DNA from: Bursaphelenchus xylophilus
Taxonomy: Eukaryota; Nematoda; Chromadorea; Rhabditida; Aphelenchoididae
Assembly: GCA_904066235.2 (NCBI GenBank)
Contig: CAJFCV020000002.1
Span: 8,308,001-8,372,000, forward strand
DNA length: 64,000 bases
Direction of reading: 5' to 3'
Position numbers and translations under genes: made by a program. Positions 25,195 through 37,670 of this stretch are shown here, piece after piece. The notes beneath the pieces are model-generated. The model was not told the origin of the DNA. It worked only from the letters and a program-made list of their open reading frames with translations, and did not search any database. Numbering within the stretch: the first letter of the stretch is position 1; each line of letters starts with the position of its first letter.

Positions 25195-25510
25195 AACCAA
25201 AAAACCGCTGCGTTTCCTTGCAAAAACCTCCGCCGTCTGTGAGAGATACCACCAAAAAAATATTTTCGGCTTTTTGTGCGAAATTCGCTTCCCGCCAATC
25301 AAATGCCCCAAACATTTGTCAAGGCCGCGACTTAAAAATGGGTCCGCGGCGAGGAGTGGCGCAGCCAGCGAAAAAAACGGCTGTGATCCCCGTCGTATCG
25401 GTATTCCTAATGGGCTTTTGTCCGGTTTCCGAAATTCGAATCTCTTCGCCCTTTTTGCGACGTCCAGCTGGTTCTTTGTCAGGCTGCAGAAATCCGGACA
25501 TTCAAATACG
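25195..25510. promoter_or_regulatory. GC-rich island with AAAAAAACGGCTG and AAAAAACCGCTG
   Basis: AAAAAACCGCTGCG lies near 25199 and AAAAAAACGGCTG at 25371-25383. CCGCCAATCAAATG (CCAAT box) lies between them near 25291. Open frames of 172 and 191 codons overlap on opposite strands here; both look like by-products of GC content. Confidence 0.35.
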
Positions 25511-28500
25511 GTATGTGTTTGGTGCTGGAGATCGATTGGAAATTCGAAAAAGGTCAGGCGTTGGGACATGTCGAAGGGCTGTAGACCAATTTTAAATACG
25601 AAAATTGAAGGATTTTGGAGGGAAATTTTGCAGGAAATCGCTTTACACTCTCTGACTTCTGGCAGGCTGCGCCCGAAAGTTCCACTGCAGCAAGAAAAAC
25701 GACATGGTGTGCAAAGACGACGGCGAAAGATATCTATTGACCTGGTCACACTTACACTGATTTATGGGTTTCAGACGCATAAAAAACTGTAATTGATCAC
25801 GATTCGAAATAATTGAAATTTTTCGAAAATTTTCAGACAAAGGATTTTTAAAAGATTTTGGGCTAAAAAATCTTAAAAAATTCTTCCGTCGACATAGGTA
25901 TCAATCTTAATACGATATGACCACTTTTTCAAAAAATAAAGTTTTCGTTGCGAGACCCAAATCTCTCCAATTTCGCCTAGAAACCACCAAATATTCGAAA
26001 TACTATAAATTCATGTCATCCGGTTCAGGATTCCATGTCCATCTCCAATGTAATAGCCCATACCCCCTTACTGCATGCCCTGCGGCTCATAGGCCCCTAA
26101 TTAAGAATTCAAAGTTTTCTTGGCCCCGGAGGACCAAAAGCCATCAGTCCCCCTCGCATATATAAAGTTTCTGTCGGAACGGTTTCGTGCCGGCGTTTTT
26201 TCGGCGTTCCTGATTGGGCCCGAGAAAGCGGAAAACGCATTGTTTCGTCAAATAAATTTCGCGAGGGCCAAATTACAATTTTTTCAGTGGAAGTTGTAAA
26301 GTTGAGTTTAAAGCCGCACCAGGTTGAGGGCATGCCCGCGAGGACTTAGAGGGAAATTTGGTCAAAGGCACTCATGAAAGCCATGATTTTGGCTCAAAAG
26401 TTTAGAAAAGAATACAAAAATGCCAAGTTTACTCGTCCTAACTGGATGCAGCAACCAATAACAGATCATCAAGAAAATTTTAAAATTTTTAATCTCGAAT
26501 ATACAAAAGAAAGGGAAACATTCAAAATTCTCCCTTCTATTTTGTAACCCCGCTTTGCATCGATAAAAATTCCCCGGGGAGAACTCGATAAGCACCTTCG
26601 AAGAGGCGATGATAAGCGACCGCTTCTAATTGGGTTTTTGTAATGTTTACTGTCTGATAATGAAAGGCTAAGAAAGAACAGATGCTGGACATTGATTGGG
26701 AAGCCAGCCTACAAATGAAGGCTGTAAATTCGAAGAGAAATATTAGCAATGCTTGCGATATTTGAACGGCGATTTTAAGAACCTAAGCCCCGATCTTTTC
26801 GACTCAAAATCTTTCGCAGAAAGCATGTTATGAATGTCGTACATGCAATAGAAACGTCTCTTGATTTGCGACCAATTTCATCACAATATCTTCAACGCTC
26901 GTTGAGGATTGCACTTGCAATTCAGACCTAGCTCTTTAAAGGGCAGTAATCAGAGAAACCCATTTGATTTCCGCTAATACATGCCCAGATTCGGCCCCGC
27001 CGTATAATACAAAACTACATTATGATGAGCCCGCTTCTCTGGCTACTTGCAGATTACAGCGATGACACATTCTCCTCTCATCCAGCACGCCATACTCTCT
27101 TCTCATAACTCCCAAAACCCTTCCCTTCTTCACTCCTCTGCAGGCACCATCCAATTATTCGAAAAGGGGAAAGATTTTACAGGAGATTTGTAGAGTATCG
27201 AGGGATTACAGAGTAAGCACGTATGGGCATCGTGCCTGAGGCCGAACCGGGGGGCAAAGGCACAAAAATTACGTGAATTAAGCTTTTTGGAGTTATTAAA
27301 ACGGAATTTGAAGAGTGTTGTCGACGAATTGGGGTAATTGTAGGAGTGTGGCACGGAAAAGCACTATAGGATCAGGGTTTCTAGGGCGCAGACTGCAAGA
27401 TCTCAATTTGAAACTTTTCCAAACTTTTCGCAGGCTGCGCCCGACAATTTTTTAGTGACGTTTTTGAAGTTTTCAAAGACACTAAAAAGCAAATACAAAT
27501 CATTGCCAGCAATTTAGGAAGAACATAGTACCGCAAATACGATCAAAATGTTGTATATTTAAGCAAAAAAGTTGTGTATTCACCCCAAAGAGATCGGAAA
27601 CCATTAAATCTTTTTTTTTTCTTTTTCCCGATCACAAGTTCAGTCCTAAAATCCGAATGCAACATTAGTCACAGCTCGAATTGATTATTTATTGTTAAAC
27701 AGTACCGCTTTCTCTCTCCCGCTCGCAAGTCGGACCAACTTTTTTCCACCCAATAATCGCCCCGTTTCCTCTGTTTATAGCGAACGGATCGTAAAAACGA
27801 ACGAAAAAATTACATTTTTTATGCATACGATAATGTTTCATATTACTGGGCGTTGCGAAACGAAATTAATGAACGAATTGTGGAAAAAAAGTTTAAGGGT
27901 AATGAAAGCGAGCGAGAGAACGGGAAATGAGTCAGGTTGGAGGGTAGAGGAAAGTGAAATGAGTAATGGAGAGTGATGTTGGACTTTTAGGCGAGAATTG
28001 CGAATTCGAAATTCTGCAATTTTATGGTGGGCAGTTGGAAATTGGAAGGTTGGAAACGAGATCAAACAGGGTTTGCTGGACTTGAGACATCCAAATGATC
28101 GAAATTTTGAAAAAAATTAAAAAAAAAAAAAGAAAGCGCGTTTTGCAAAAATTGATAACCGCTAGCAACCGCATGCAGTATTCCTCAAGATCACATCATC
28201 AAAATCTAAAGCAAATCTATCAACTACTCTTTCCCTACCAGCCATTATAAGCCCTCAAGGTGCTATCTCCTCCTTAAAGTTCAGCCCCATTCTATACTCC
28301 CTCAAATTCCCTTCATACTATCATGTTTTACGCCCAACACCATATATAACCTCTGAACGGAAATCCAATTAAATTCCAGCTAAAAAACCCGCTAAACTGA
28401 GTAGGTGAAAAAGTTGCAATTTACTAGAAGGTTGAAAAAATTAATCAAATCCGAATGCCAACTCTCGACACAGTAACAACTAAAAATAAGAGGAAGAAAT

Positions 28501-31500
28501 GATTGTAACAATTTCTTGAAAAACAGGATCTTTTTTTGGGTACTTAGGGCCGTAAGAATTGAGTGTTTGACTCCATTCGCTCTTCTTTCTTTTCGCCTCT
28601 GAAATCACGATAAGTCGAGTCATTTTTCTGAGTGAAAAAAACGTCTGGATTCTTTTGTGTTTTGCCGCCAGAAAGTGCGCCTCCGATTCATGTACAAGTT
28701 CTTGGGGCTGCTGGAAGGGCAATAAAATGGGGCTACTGTGGGCAACAAACTCTTTGTGGGGGGAGAGGACAGCTTGGGGACTTAATGCTACTTATCTCCG
28801 TGTTTGTAAGACAAGTTCGAAGCAAAATCTTGCATTAAGTGGCGTCAAATTTAATTTTCTGTTTTATTTACTTACAAAGAATTACATTAGTTACAACCTG
28901 ATCGCCCACTAGTAGTAATGAATGAGAAAAAATGAAAAAATCTCGGAGTTTACTTGATTTTTACACTGATTTTTTCGTTTTCATGCAATAAAGAAGACGA
29001 AGATACATGATAGATCACAGTGCAAGTCATATTGTAATACAAACTATGCAAAAAGTGCAAAAAAAATTCATCAGAAATTAAAAATTTTTAGAAATTCCAA
29101 AATTAGCATAAAGATAAAAATTCCGAAACGTTCAAGCCGAAAAAATGGCCCTATAAAAACTCCGCAGCTGTTTTTTACGCGGAAGGGATAAAAATGAAAA
29201 AATCCTGGAGATCCACTGGAAATCCCTTCGATACGTCCGGTGACAAGGGGAAAACATGACGCTTTGACTGTAAATTTAGCGATTTTTTATTGAATTCTAC
29301 CAATTTCCCGGCTTAGCAACACAAAATTCGTTGAAATTCAAAATTTCCGATTTTGCATTTGTATGTAAGCCAATGCAATCACACGTCCAGCTCGCTCACA
29401 TGATAAAAATCTTTTGCGAAAATACCTCCTAATCCACACAAAACCCAGGAGTCGAGCCCAAAAACGCCTTCTCCACAGGGGCTTCGTTCTGCAGCCCCCT
29501 CTCTCTCCCTGATCTCCCAGTCGCTTTTCCATCCGTTTTTCGAACAACGAATCGAAAAAAAGGAACTGATTTCCTTTTTTCCGAACCCCCCATCGAATTG
29601 CAGACGTTTTTTCAGCGACTTTCTAGCGTACATTTTCGTTGGGGGTATTTGCGGATTGTTTGGGGGATTAGGGGGTGGTTTTCGGATGTTGGGGAACATT
29701 GTGGATTCTGTGGGATCAAAGAGGAGGTGAAGTGTAAAAATTCATCAAATATGAACATTATGAAAAAGTCATAAATTGGCAAAAAAATCGAAAATTCCGG
29801 TATCATTATGAACTTAGAAATGACAAAAGACATGATAATATCTTTGAAGCACTATCGTCCTGATTGATTATAAATAAAATCATCAAAAAAACGTAAACCA
29901 ATACAAAAAACCTCATAACTTTGCGCAAAAAATAGGAAATATCAAACATCTTCTCAACCGGACCCTCAAAAAAACTACCATACCCTCTTAAACTTCGTTT
30001 TTCCTCCCAGAAACCGCCAATTTAGAGTTCGGCCATCAAACTTGTGTAACATCCCATCCTACCGTATGCACCGGAGGATCGTACAAACAAATTTTTTCAA
30101 CGGATTTTCCCAAGTCTGTTTCTCAATTCCCCACGCATCAACCGAGAAATACAGTAAACGCAGCGATGAATGCAAACTGAAAAGCAAAAAGTATTGTAGT
30201 CGCCAGTGTAAGGCCTCATCATAGTGTTGTGAGCGGTACGATTCGTGCTGATCGCGTTGAAAAAGTGGAATTACATTGAAGGCCCCACTTACACTTCAAT
30301 AACACTACCGTATCGCGACTACAAAAAGAGATAATTGGCCGGCAAAAAGCTGGGCCATCGTAGCCCATACAAAAGGGCCAATCGGAGAGTGGCACGGGCC
30401 GATAGTGCCGAGACGACACGATTTTTTTTTGTTGATTTTTTTGATTGCAAAAGAAAGTTGAGGGGTTAAAAGTAAGAGTGCGGAATGAGAAGAGGCCATT
30501 CTTCAAATTTTTTGAACAGTTTTAAGGTACAGGTTTTGCAGTAGTATGTAAATACGCCGTTATCAACGACGACATAGCTGCGGTAAGTCTTATTTGACAT
30601 TTCTCGCTTCTTGCTATGGGCTGTGGCAATTTCTATCTTGAACCTGCTTTATTTGCTTTGAATTTGCTTTGATGTTTCTTATTTTTTGATCAAAAGGTTG
30701 TCAATAAATTGTCAGGAAAATCATTCCTTGCTATAAGCGATATGTCATCAATTTTCTTCGTCATCTCCCAAATGAATGTAAGAAAAATATCTAATGTCCA
30801 AATCAGTTTTTCTAATTTTTATGTTTGAAAATTACTTAACTTAAGACATAGGTACGAAATAGGGCGTCTAGTTGCTTCAAAATCCTGCTTGATTTTGGAA
30901 TTCCGGTTTCTCTTGTAGTGCCTCTGGCCTTATAAAACTCAGTATTTTCTGCAAAACACTAGTGGAAAATCTTGCATACAGTGGAACCCCTGTACAACAA
31001 AGACCTGTAAAATGAAGCGTGTCTATAAAAAGGGATTTCAAGGATCCTAAAAGTCAATTCCAAGCGACTAAGCTCTTCTATAACGCATAACTTTTTGGGT
31101 CTCTTGCGATTCGCTGTATACTGCTGTATATATATGTTTAGTATTATAGAATATAATAAAAAAGTGTAGACTTAATTCGTGATAAATTTCGTGCAAATAT
31201 GAGTGCCGCATTATGAATTCTTGTCCGACAAAATTGGTGAAATGATCATGACCAAAAGTCGCCTCTTAATGACGCATGCTACCAAAATCACTTCCTTAAT
31301 TAATTAAACCCCATACTTTCAGATTCCTCAGCTCCCACGGACGTCCCTCCAATCTCTCCAATAATCCCATGTTTCCCCAAACATGCCCTCTTAATCCCAT
31401 TATATCCGTTCCAGAAAAAAAACGTAAAGCGTCGTATGTGTAAAAAAGTGTCCGAAAGTGCATTCCGAAAAAAACGTCTGCAAGGCCAAAAGTCAGTGGG

Positions 31501-32559
31501 GAAAAAGCGGGTGAAGTAAGAGTAGTAGTCCTGTCCAATTCTTCAGCGCCACTCTTTCCGTCGCCCCTTCTCTCTCTCTCTCTTCGTTGGTTGGAGGGAA
31601 ATGCTCACAGGAGACGCAGAGAAAGAGAGACAAACAATGAAAGAGGGAAAAGTTGACAACACCGGAATCCTACGGAAGAAAGAGTGTGTAAACTGCACCT
31701 TGCTGAGAGTATTCTTGCACGTAGAAGGAGATTTAGAGGATTTTAAGAGGAGTGGGCATCTGTACCATGTAAATTTTACATTGTTCAAAAAGGACACTCC
31801 GAATAAAAGAGGGTCCCATTATTTGAGCGGTGTTTTCTCGAAGGTACCCTAAGACTATGCAGAACATAAATTGAGGGATCTGTAGACCCGTGAGGTGAGT
31901 AATTTCAAAGCTAACAACGACTCCCTGCGTTATTTTCTCGTAAGTGTGACCGTCTACAAAAATGAGTGCTGACAATACAATGCTGCTTCTTTTGTGCTCG
32001 ATGGCACTGTTTGACGGCGTTGATGAGAAAATTTAACTTGTAGTTTAAAACTCCGTGACAAGTTGTTGCATGTCACCGACGTTTCAGACGGCACGATAAA
32101 ACGGCCGAATTATAGGGATTCGGCACTTTTGCAGGAGCGAATAAAGGTGGGAGAAAAGGGGTGAAATTGAAAATAAAAAAGTCAAACAAAATCTAGGACA
32201 TCTAGATAGGCACGTAGCATTTTTGCACACGTTTTATAAGCAATATGGCGAAAAAATAAAATTTTGACAACAGCGATTTTTTGTCGAAAAGCATCAAAAA
32301 TGTCACAATTTTGAACTCAGCCTGCTATTTTTTGGTGATTGTGGCGAAAAGCAACCAAAAAATTCGTAAATGATGCATCAAATTTTCCCAACACTTTGAA
32401 ACAAAATTCTGCTAATTTCTATGACATTCCAACCAATTTTTTTCTCCCGAAAAACGTCATCAGAATCCTCTACATCTTTTTTTTGCGATCCCATTGAAAC
32501 TTCCAAATTCCCCTCCGCTTGTTTCAAATCCCGTTTCCCTCTCGCCGTCTCTCCATTCC

Positions 32560-32640
32560 TCGAATCCTTTCGCCGTTGCCAATAAGTGCGCACTGTTTTT
32601 AGTTTTTATAAACCGGCTGCGTTTATTGGCTCTTTCTATT
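32560..32640. promoter_or_regulatory. Island with TTTATAAACCGGCTGCG and CCAAT (minus)
   Basis: TTTTTATAAACCGGCTGCG is followed by TTTATTGGC, which is a CCAAT box on the minus strand. It combines the TATA-like, CGGCTG and CCAAT elements within 40 bp. Confidence 0.3.
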
Positions 32641-35600
32641 TCGGTCCCAAGGAGAAACACGAAAGGAAACGAAAAGTTAAGGTTAAACGCTTGGTTTTGT
32701 TAAATTAAAAGCTGAAAAAGTATTGTAATGCCGTGTTTCCGGTGAAAAAAGTTTGAACCGGGCGAGCAAAGTATATGTAGAGAGCAGCTATAGTACGTGA
32801 TAATAGCAACTATTTTTAACAAAAGAAAAAAAATTTAATTTTTGAAGAAAGTGATCTTTGGTCAGCTCAAAATAAATCGATAACTGTGTTGCCGGTCGAT
32901 TACGCCAGACCACCCCACTTCCAGACTAATTCGCTTTTTCGGGTTTTGAACCCGGCGGGCTCAAATATTTTGTTGCAAAATTCACGTAAACATTAATTTC
33001 AGCTTTCAAATACCGTCTAAAATCATTCAGAAACCCATCTTGAGCACATCGTTTTTTACAAAATACATCCCAAAAGTTACTTTTTAGTACTCCATAACAA
33101 CTAAAAAAGGGTTTTTCAGAAAAAAATTCGCCTCCGAACGCTAAAAAACGACGAAATGGAGGAAAAAATGGCTGGCTGTGCTTGAAAAAAAATTCTCCCC
33201 TCACCCGACGGATAATAAATAGACGAACGATGGGAGAAAAGGACCGCTTTCGTTATAGTATGTTGGACGGATGGGAGAGAGAGAACAGAGGGGAGAGGAG
33301 CCGGTGATGTTTCCTATGATTATTTACATATATCCAGGGTCAAACAGCGGATTTTGGAAGGCTTCAAGGGATCAGAAAACGGCTCATTCTGAATGGAAAT
33401 TACGATGGATACATCTATGTGAAGCTTATGCATAACCATGGAGTTTTTTTCTGACGGCTTCTCGAAAATTTTAATTCGTATTTTAGAGAGGCAAGAGTTC
33501 GAAATTTTATCAGTAAAGAGGGTGGTGCTGCCAAAAGCTATTCATATTTTGCACATTTTTTTGGCTTTATATTGGCCAAACCTTTGAAAAAACGCAGATT
33601 TTCCAACTTTAGACCCTCAAATTTTGGTGGATGAGTTCAATTTTTTGTCAAAAAAACTTTTCAAAGAAATCCAAGAAACGCAGTTACACCTCTTCGAAGC
33701 ATTATCTCACCCTTGTCCCAAGACAAAATATATGTGACATGTTCGTGACTAAACCGGTAGTTACAGTGAAAACAAAGGACAACGAAGCGAAAGGCGTCAT
33801 GTAACCAGATCCGTAAACGTTCTCTCAATTTCTGAGTCCATGAAAAATAGACAATGCCTTTAGTTGTCGAGCCAGAGAGACAGAGTGAGAGACGGAATCC
33901 CACGTACTCGCAGATGTTGCGTTTATTGGGTTTGCAAACCTATTGTAAATGTTTTTGTGGGCTATTTTCAATGGACAGTCGTCAAGATGCGTCGACTTTT
34001 TTCAAATTTTGGATATGTGATCCAGCTAGAATATGGGTCAAGTTTTTAAAATTTTAGCTGAATACTTTGCAGAGTCGTTACGTAGGATAAAATTTTCAAG
34101 AAAGTTGTACCATGAGCATCCTGACTCTCCAATTTTTCGCCATAAAAACGCTTTTAACTGCACCGTATTACAGAAATGCCCAAACTTGTGCCTCTGAAAA
34201 ACTGCAAATGTCATTGAGAACTCCTCTGAATCCAGCTGACAACCCGTTGAAGAATCACAAGCCCGTTTCTTCATCGTACTTTAAAAGTTTCTTAAACTAA
34301 AGCTGGCACGGCTTGGCACGATCTAAAACTGTAAATTGTGCCAAACCCAGTAATTGAGGTTTCCGCACCGAAACTACAAATTTCATCGTATCTTCGCATT
34401 CTTGACACTTTTTGAAGGTTATAATCTCAGGTAGAGACTGTATAAAAAGACATTTATCACAATTTTGCGCTAAATTCCCCAAAAATTAGCAAAAGTATAC
34501 TGAAAACGCTAAAATGTCATGTGCAAAATTACAACGAGTATCATGTCAGAATTCTAAGCCCGCTTAAAAAAAACTTTCTTCCCATTCTTTGGACCGCATC
34601 TCTATTCTTTAACGGCCATACGGTACAAGAAGAGGTCACAAGGGCCAAGAAAAAAGAATCACGAGTTGTGAGTCATTTGGAAGGGACTTTGATGCGTGTG
34701 AAGTGCTCTCCTCCCTACTATAATGTGATTCTGGCTATTGCAAAGAAGTTGCAAAAAAGTTTAGGAAAATGGAAAATTCAGAAAATTCAGAGACCCAAAA
34801 ATCTTAATTTTACGAAAAATCCCGACGGTCGTCTATTCGTCTGAAATTCCACTCTACATGCAACGTATGTCAATAGCCGGAGGTTTTACACTTGTTTACG
34901 TACAGCCAGTAGACCTTTTCCATCAGAGTTAAAAGTGCATTGTCCCCAATACATCATCGTAGTTATACATACTTACAAATGTTTCAATTTGGAATCTTGG
35001 GAGGTTGAAAAGCAAAATTGCCAAAATCTTTGAAAAGAAAACGGTCAAGCAAATTTTAATGTGGAACGGAAACTGATGATTATTAGCACTAAATTATCTA
35101 TTTATAACATAAGTGAGGCTATAGGCTAACCGCTGGATCGTTTTGTGAACTCAAAAGTTCTCTGATTTCATCCTGTAATAGCAAATTTTATTCGTCCAAA
35201 GCTACGCAAAAAATACTCTATGATCCGGGGATAAAGTTGTGTACAACCAACAATCTATAAACTGTAGTAAACAACTGTACATAAGGTTAAATTACCTATG
35301 AATTTTTTGTAATTTTTTACCTTTCTATAAGTCAAAGTGTAACGTATACAGTAAAAACAAGTTGATTAAGTTATCAAAATATCAAAGTAAAAATGTCAAG
35401 ATATATAAAGATGTAAAACAAAGGGTTATATAAAAATTGGCACTTGCTTTCCCAACGTGCTATACCCCATATAATTTAGAGCTAGAACATCAATTTTGGA
35501 ATAAAAAATGGTCTCAAAAATTCAGAAATCCAAAAAAATTCTTTCAAAGGTCCTAAAAGTACTTCTAATATAAAATACGGCCTTTGAAATGAGATTCGAC

Positions 35601-36195
35601 CCCACATGGCGAACGAAAAAAAAAGAATTCATAAAAAGTGTGAACGAACTAACCCACATCTCATATAATATGCGGATAAAAAATGAAACGATAAAAAATG
35701 GGAGGCGGAAAATGAAAACTAACCTTGGCTTCTTCTTGATTCCAAATTTTGCCTCAGGCTTAATTAAGAAGAACGCTCCAAGAGCACAAAGATCCTTTCT
35801 TTAGCAGTCAAAAAATAAGGCAGAATTTAGAATGTACACGTAAAGGTTAACATACGGTCATGATGACCATATAATTAGCATTAAAAAATGTCGTAAGAGA
35901 TGCAATGATGCAACTATTTTTGACAGTTCTTCTTAATCATCCCTCAGCTCCATACTGCCGGACTGTGCGCTGCAATGACGTCATGGATTGGATGCAGAAG
36001 TGATGAACACGGGACCACGCATCGTGTTAGGGGCAGCGCACTCTGAAAAGCATTCAAAAACTTTAATAAAGATGCTAAATAATTTGGAAAGGCGTTGCAG
36101 TTAATAGTAAAAATATCCAGGGTTATGCTCGAAAGTGGGATATACAAACTTTCTATCAAGTGTAAGGTATAGCAGGCAATTATTTATTGTCTTAC

Positions 36196-36245
36196 GGATC
36201 ATCCATTTTTCCACTACCATTTCGTTCGGCGATGCCAAGAATCAT
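36196..36245 (-). CDS. Candidate first exon (MILGIAERNGSGKMDD)
   Basis: ATG 36245 opens 16 codons plus two bases to a perfect GTAAGAC donor. The reading frame is also open for about 25 codons upstream with a coding-like composition. The phase-2 end matches the phase needed by the candidate exon at 14339-14489 (giving DDP/YRILQ). The join is inferred and the implied intron would be about 21.7 kb. Confidence 0.25.
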
Positions 36246-36859
36246 GTCAATTTGTGGTGGCCGCCGCGTGGGTTGCGCAATCAGCCTCCCGAAGGCGTCA
36301 AAAGATGTTGATGAATGTTATGTCTACTATTATGTACTGTCATCTTTTAATCTGCAAGTTTTATTTTAATTTATGCTTTTGACAGTGCTATCAATTATTC
36401 ACGAGATTTATAAAATTTACAAAATCAAAATTGGATGGCAGCTTGTATGCACTTTACAACACATATATTTCTTCAAATATCTCTCCTTGTTTACTGTGTT
36501 ATTCTGTTTCTTTGTTTATTCACTCTAAACGACCTTTCCTTTCCACCTTTTTGATCCCCCTATTCCACCCGAATTCTTTTTTCTTTCAAATTCGCAGACA
36601 GCACTTGCTCTTTGGTCCGTGCAGATGTTTTTTGCGGATTGAAATTCAGTCAACACTCATGTCTCTGCAAGCTCTCTCAAAATGTCCGATTCTCTCGCCT
36701 CTTCTCTGTGCTCTCACTTTTTCCACACTATTTCCATTAATCTAAATAAAGGCACACCGTTTAACGAGACGTCATCGTGTCCTCCAGCGCTTACACTTTG
36801 TCTCCGTTTTTCTCGAGCCGTTCTCCACAAGCTAAGCGATGTCTAAGCAAGAGAGTGTT

Positions 36860-37670
36860 ATAAGGAACGCAGCCGTTTTTTATCTGAAGTCGAGACAGGA
36901 ATCCGTGTTTCATCGAAAGAAAAGGACCGTAGGAAGGTAAGAGAGACCAGACAGTAGAGTTTCACTCAAGTCTAATTTCTACTGGCTTAAGACTGTGTGC
37001 ACTTCAAACCGACTTTTTGAAGAATGGCTTCTCAATTCTACTTATTCGGCCTCTATCTAAATCCTCTCTCACTTCTCAATATTCTCTAAAGTGCATTTTC
37101 AACTTTTCTCGGCCTCTCTCCCACAATTTCTTTGCTATTTCCTCCGACCCCTCGGACGTTTCCCATTCGCTTCCCCCTTGGCTGCCTCGCTCTCCCCATT
37201 TGCTCTCTCTCCCCGCTCGCACAGTGCGTCCAACCAACAGCCGCCGTAAAATGGGAGGGACTAAACCCCTTTGTGGTCGGCTAAAAATAGGGAGGAGCTT
37301 CGGATTCCAGCCGTTTTTTGCAGGGAAATTGAAGAAGTGAGTATGAGAAAAAGAGAGAGTGACAGAGAAGCTCTACAGAAATGAATTAAAGACCATAGAA
37401 GGCGAAGAGAGTCCAGAGGCTACTCTTTAATGACAATCTGAGGGATGAACAAGCGTTCGCCGGAGGCACATCCACTTTTGACCGCTCAAAAACCCGCAAA
37501 AGATCGCGTGTGCATTGGAGAGCGGTTAGAGAAGAAAGGCGGAATTTAAAAATGTCCCCTGAGGCGTCAGAGCCCCTTGGAAACTTGGTGAAACGTGCTT
37601 TCGAAAAAGAGCATACAAGAAAAAGAGACGGCCCGAGAGAAGTTGAAAAAAGTGCAAAAAAACGGCTGGC
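36860..37670. promoter_or_regulatory. Pair of islands with CAGCCGTTTTTT (twice) and AAAAAAACGGCTGG
   Basis: CAGCCGTTTTTT occurs at 36870-36881 and 37308-37319. The opposite orientation AAAAAAACGGCTG is at 37656-37668, preceded by GAAAAAAGTGCA. The islands also carry pyrimidine-rich tracts (CTCTCTCCC). Confidence 0.35.

Larger units (their letters stand above)
21072..36195. other. Long non-coding stretch with GC-rich islands
   Basis: About 15 kb carries no exon chain I can support. GC-richer islands stand out near 22.42-22.83, 24.78-24.87, 25.19-25.51, 26.1-26.34, 27.7-27.96, 29.4-29.7, 30.3-30.5, 31.3-31.6 and 32.45-32.68 kb, separated by AT-rich sequence. Many short open frames on both strands coincide with these islands and are explained by their GC content. 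Confidence 0.45.

Noticed and set aside
25174..25792. Overlapping 191- and 172-codon open frames on opposite strands
   Set aside because: Both lie in a GC-rich island where stop codons are rare; neither has a coherent protein composition or splice context.
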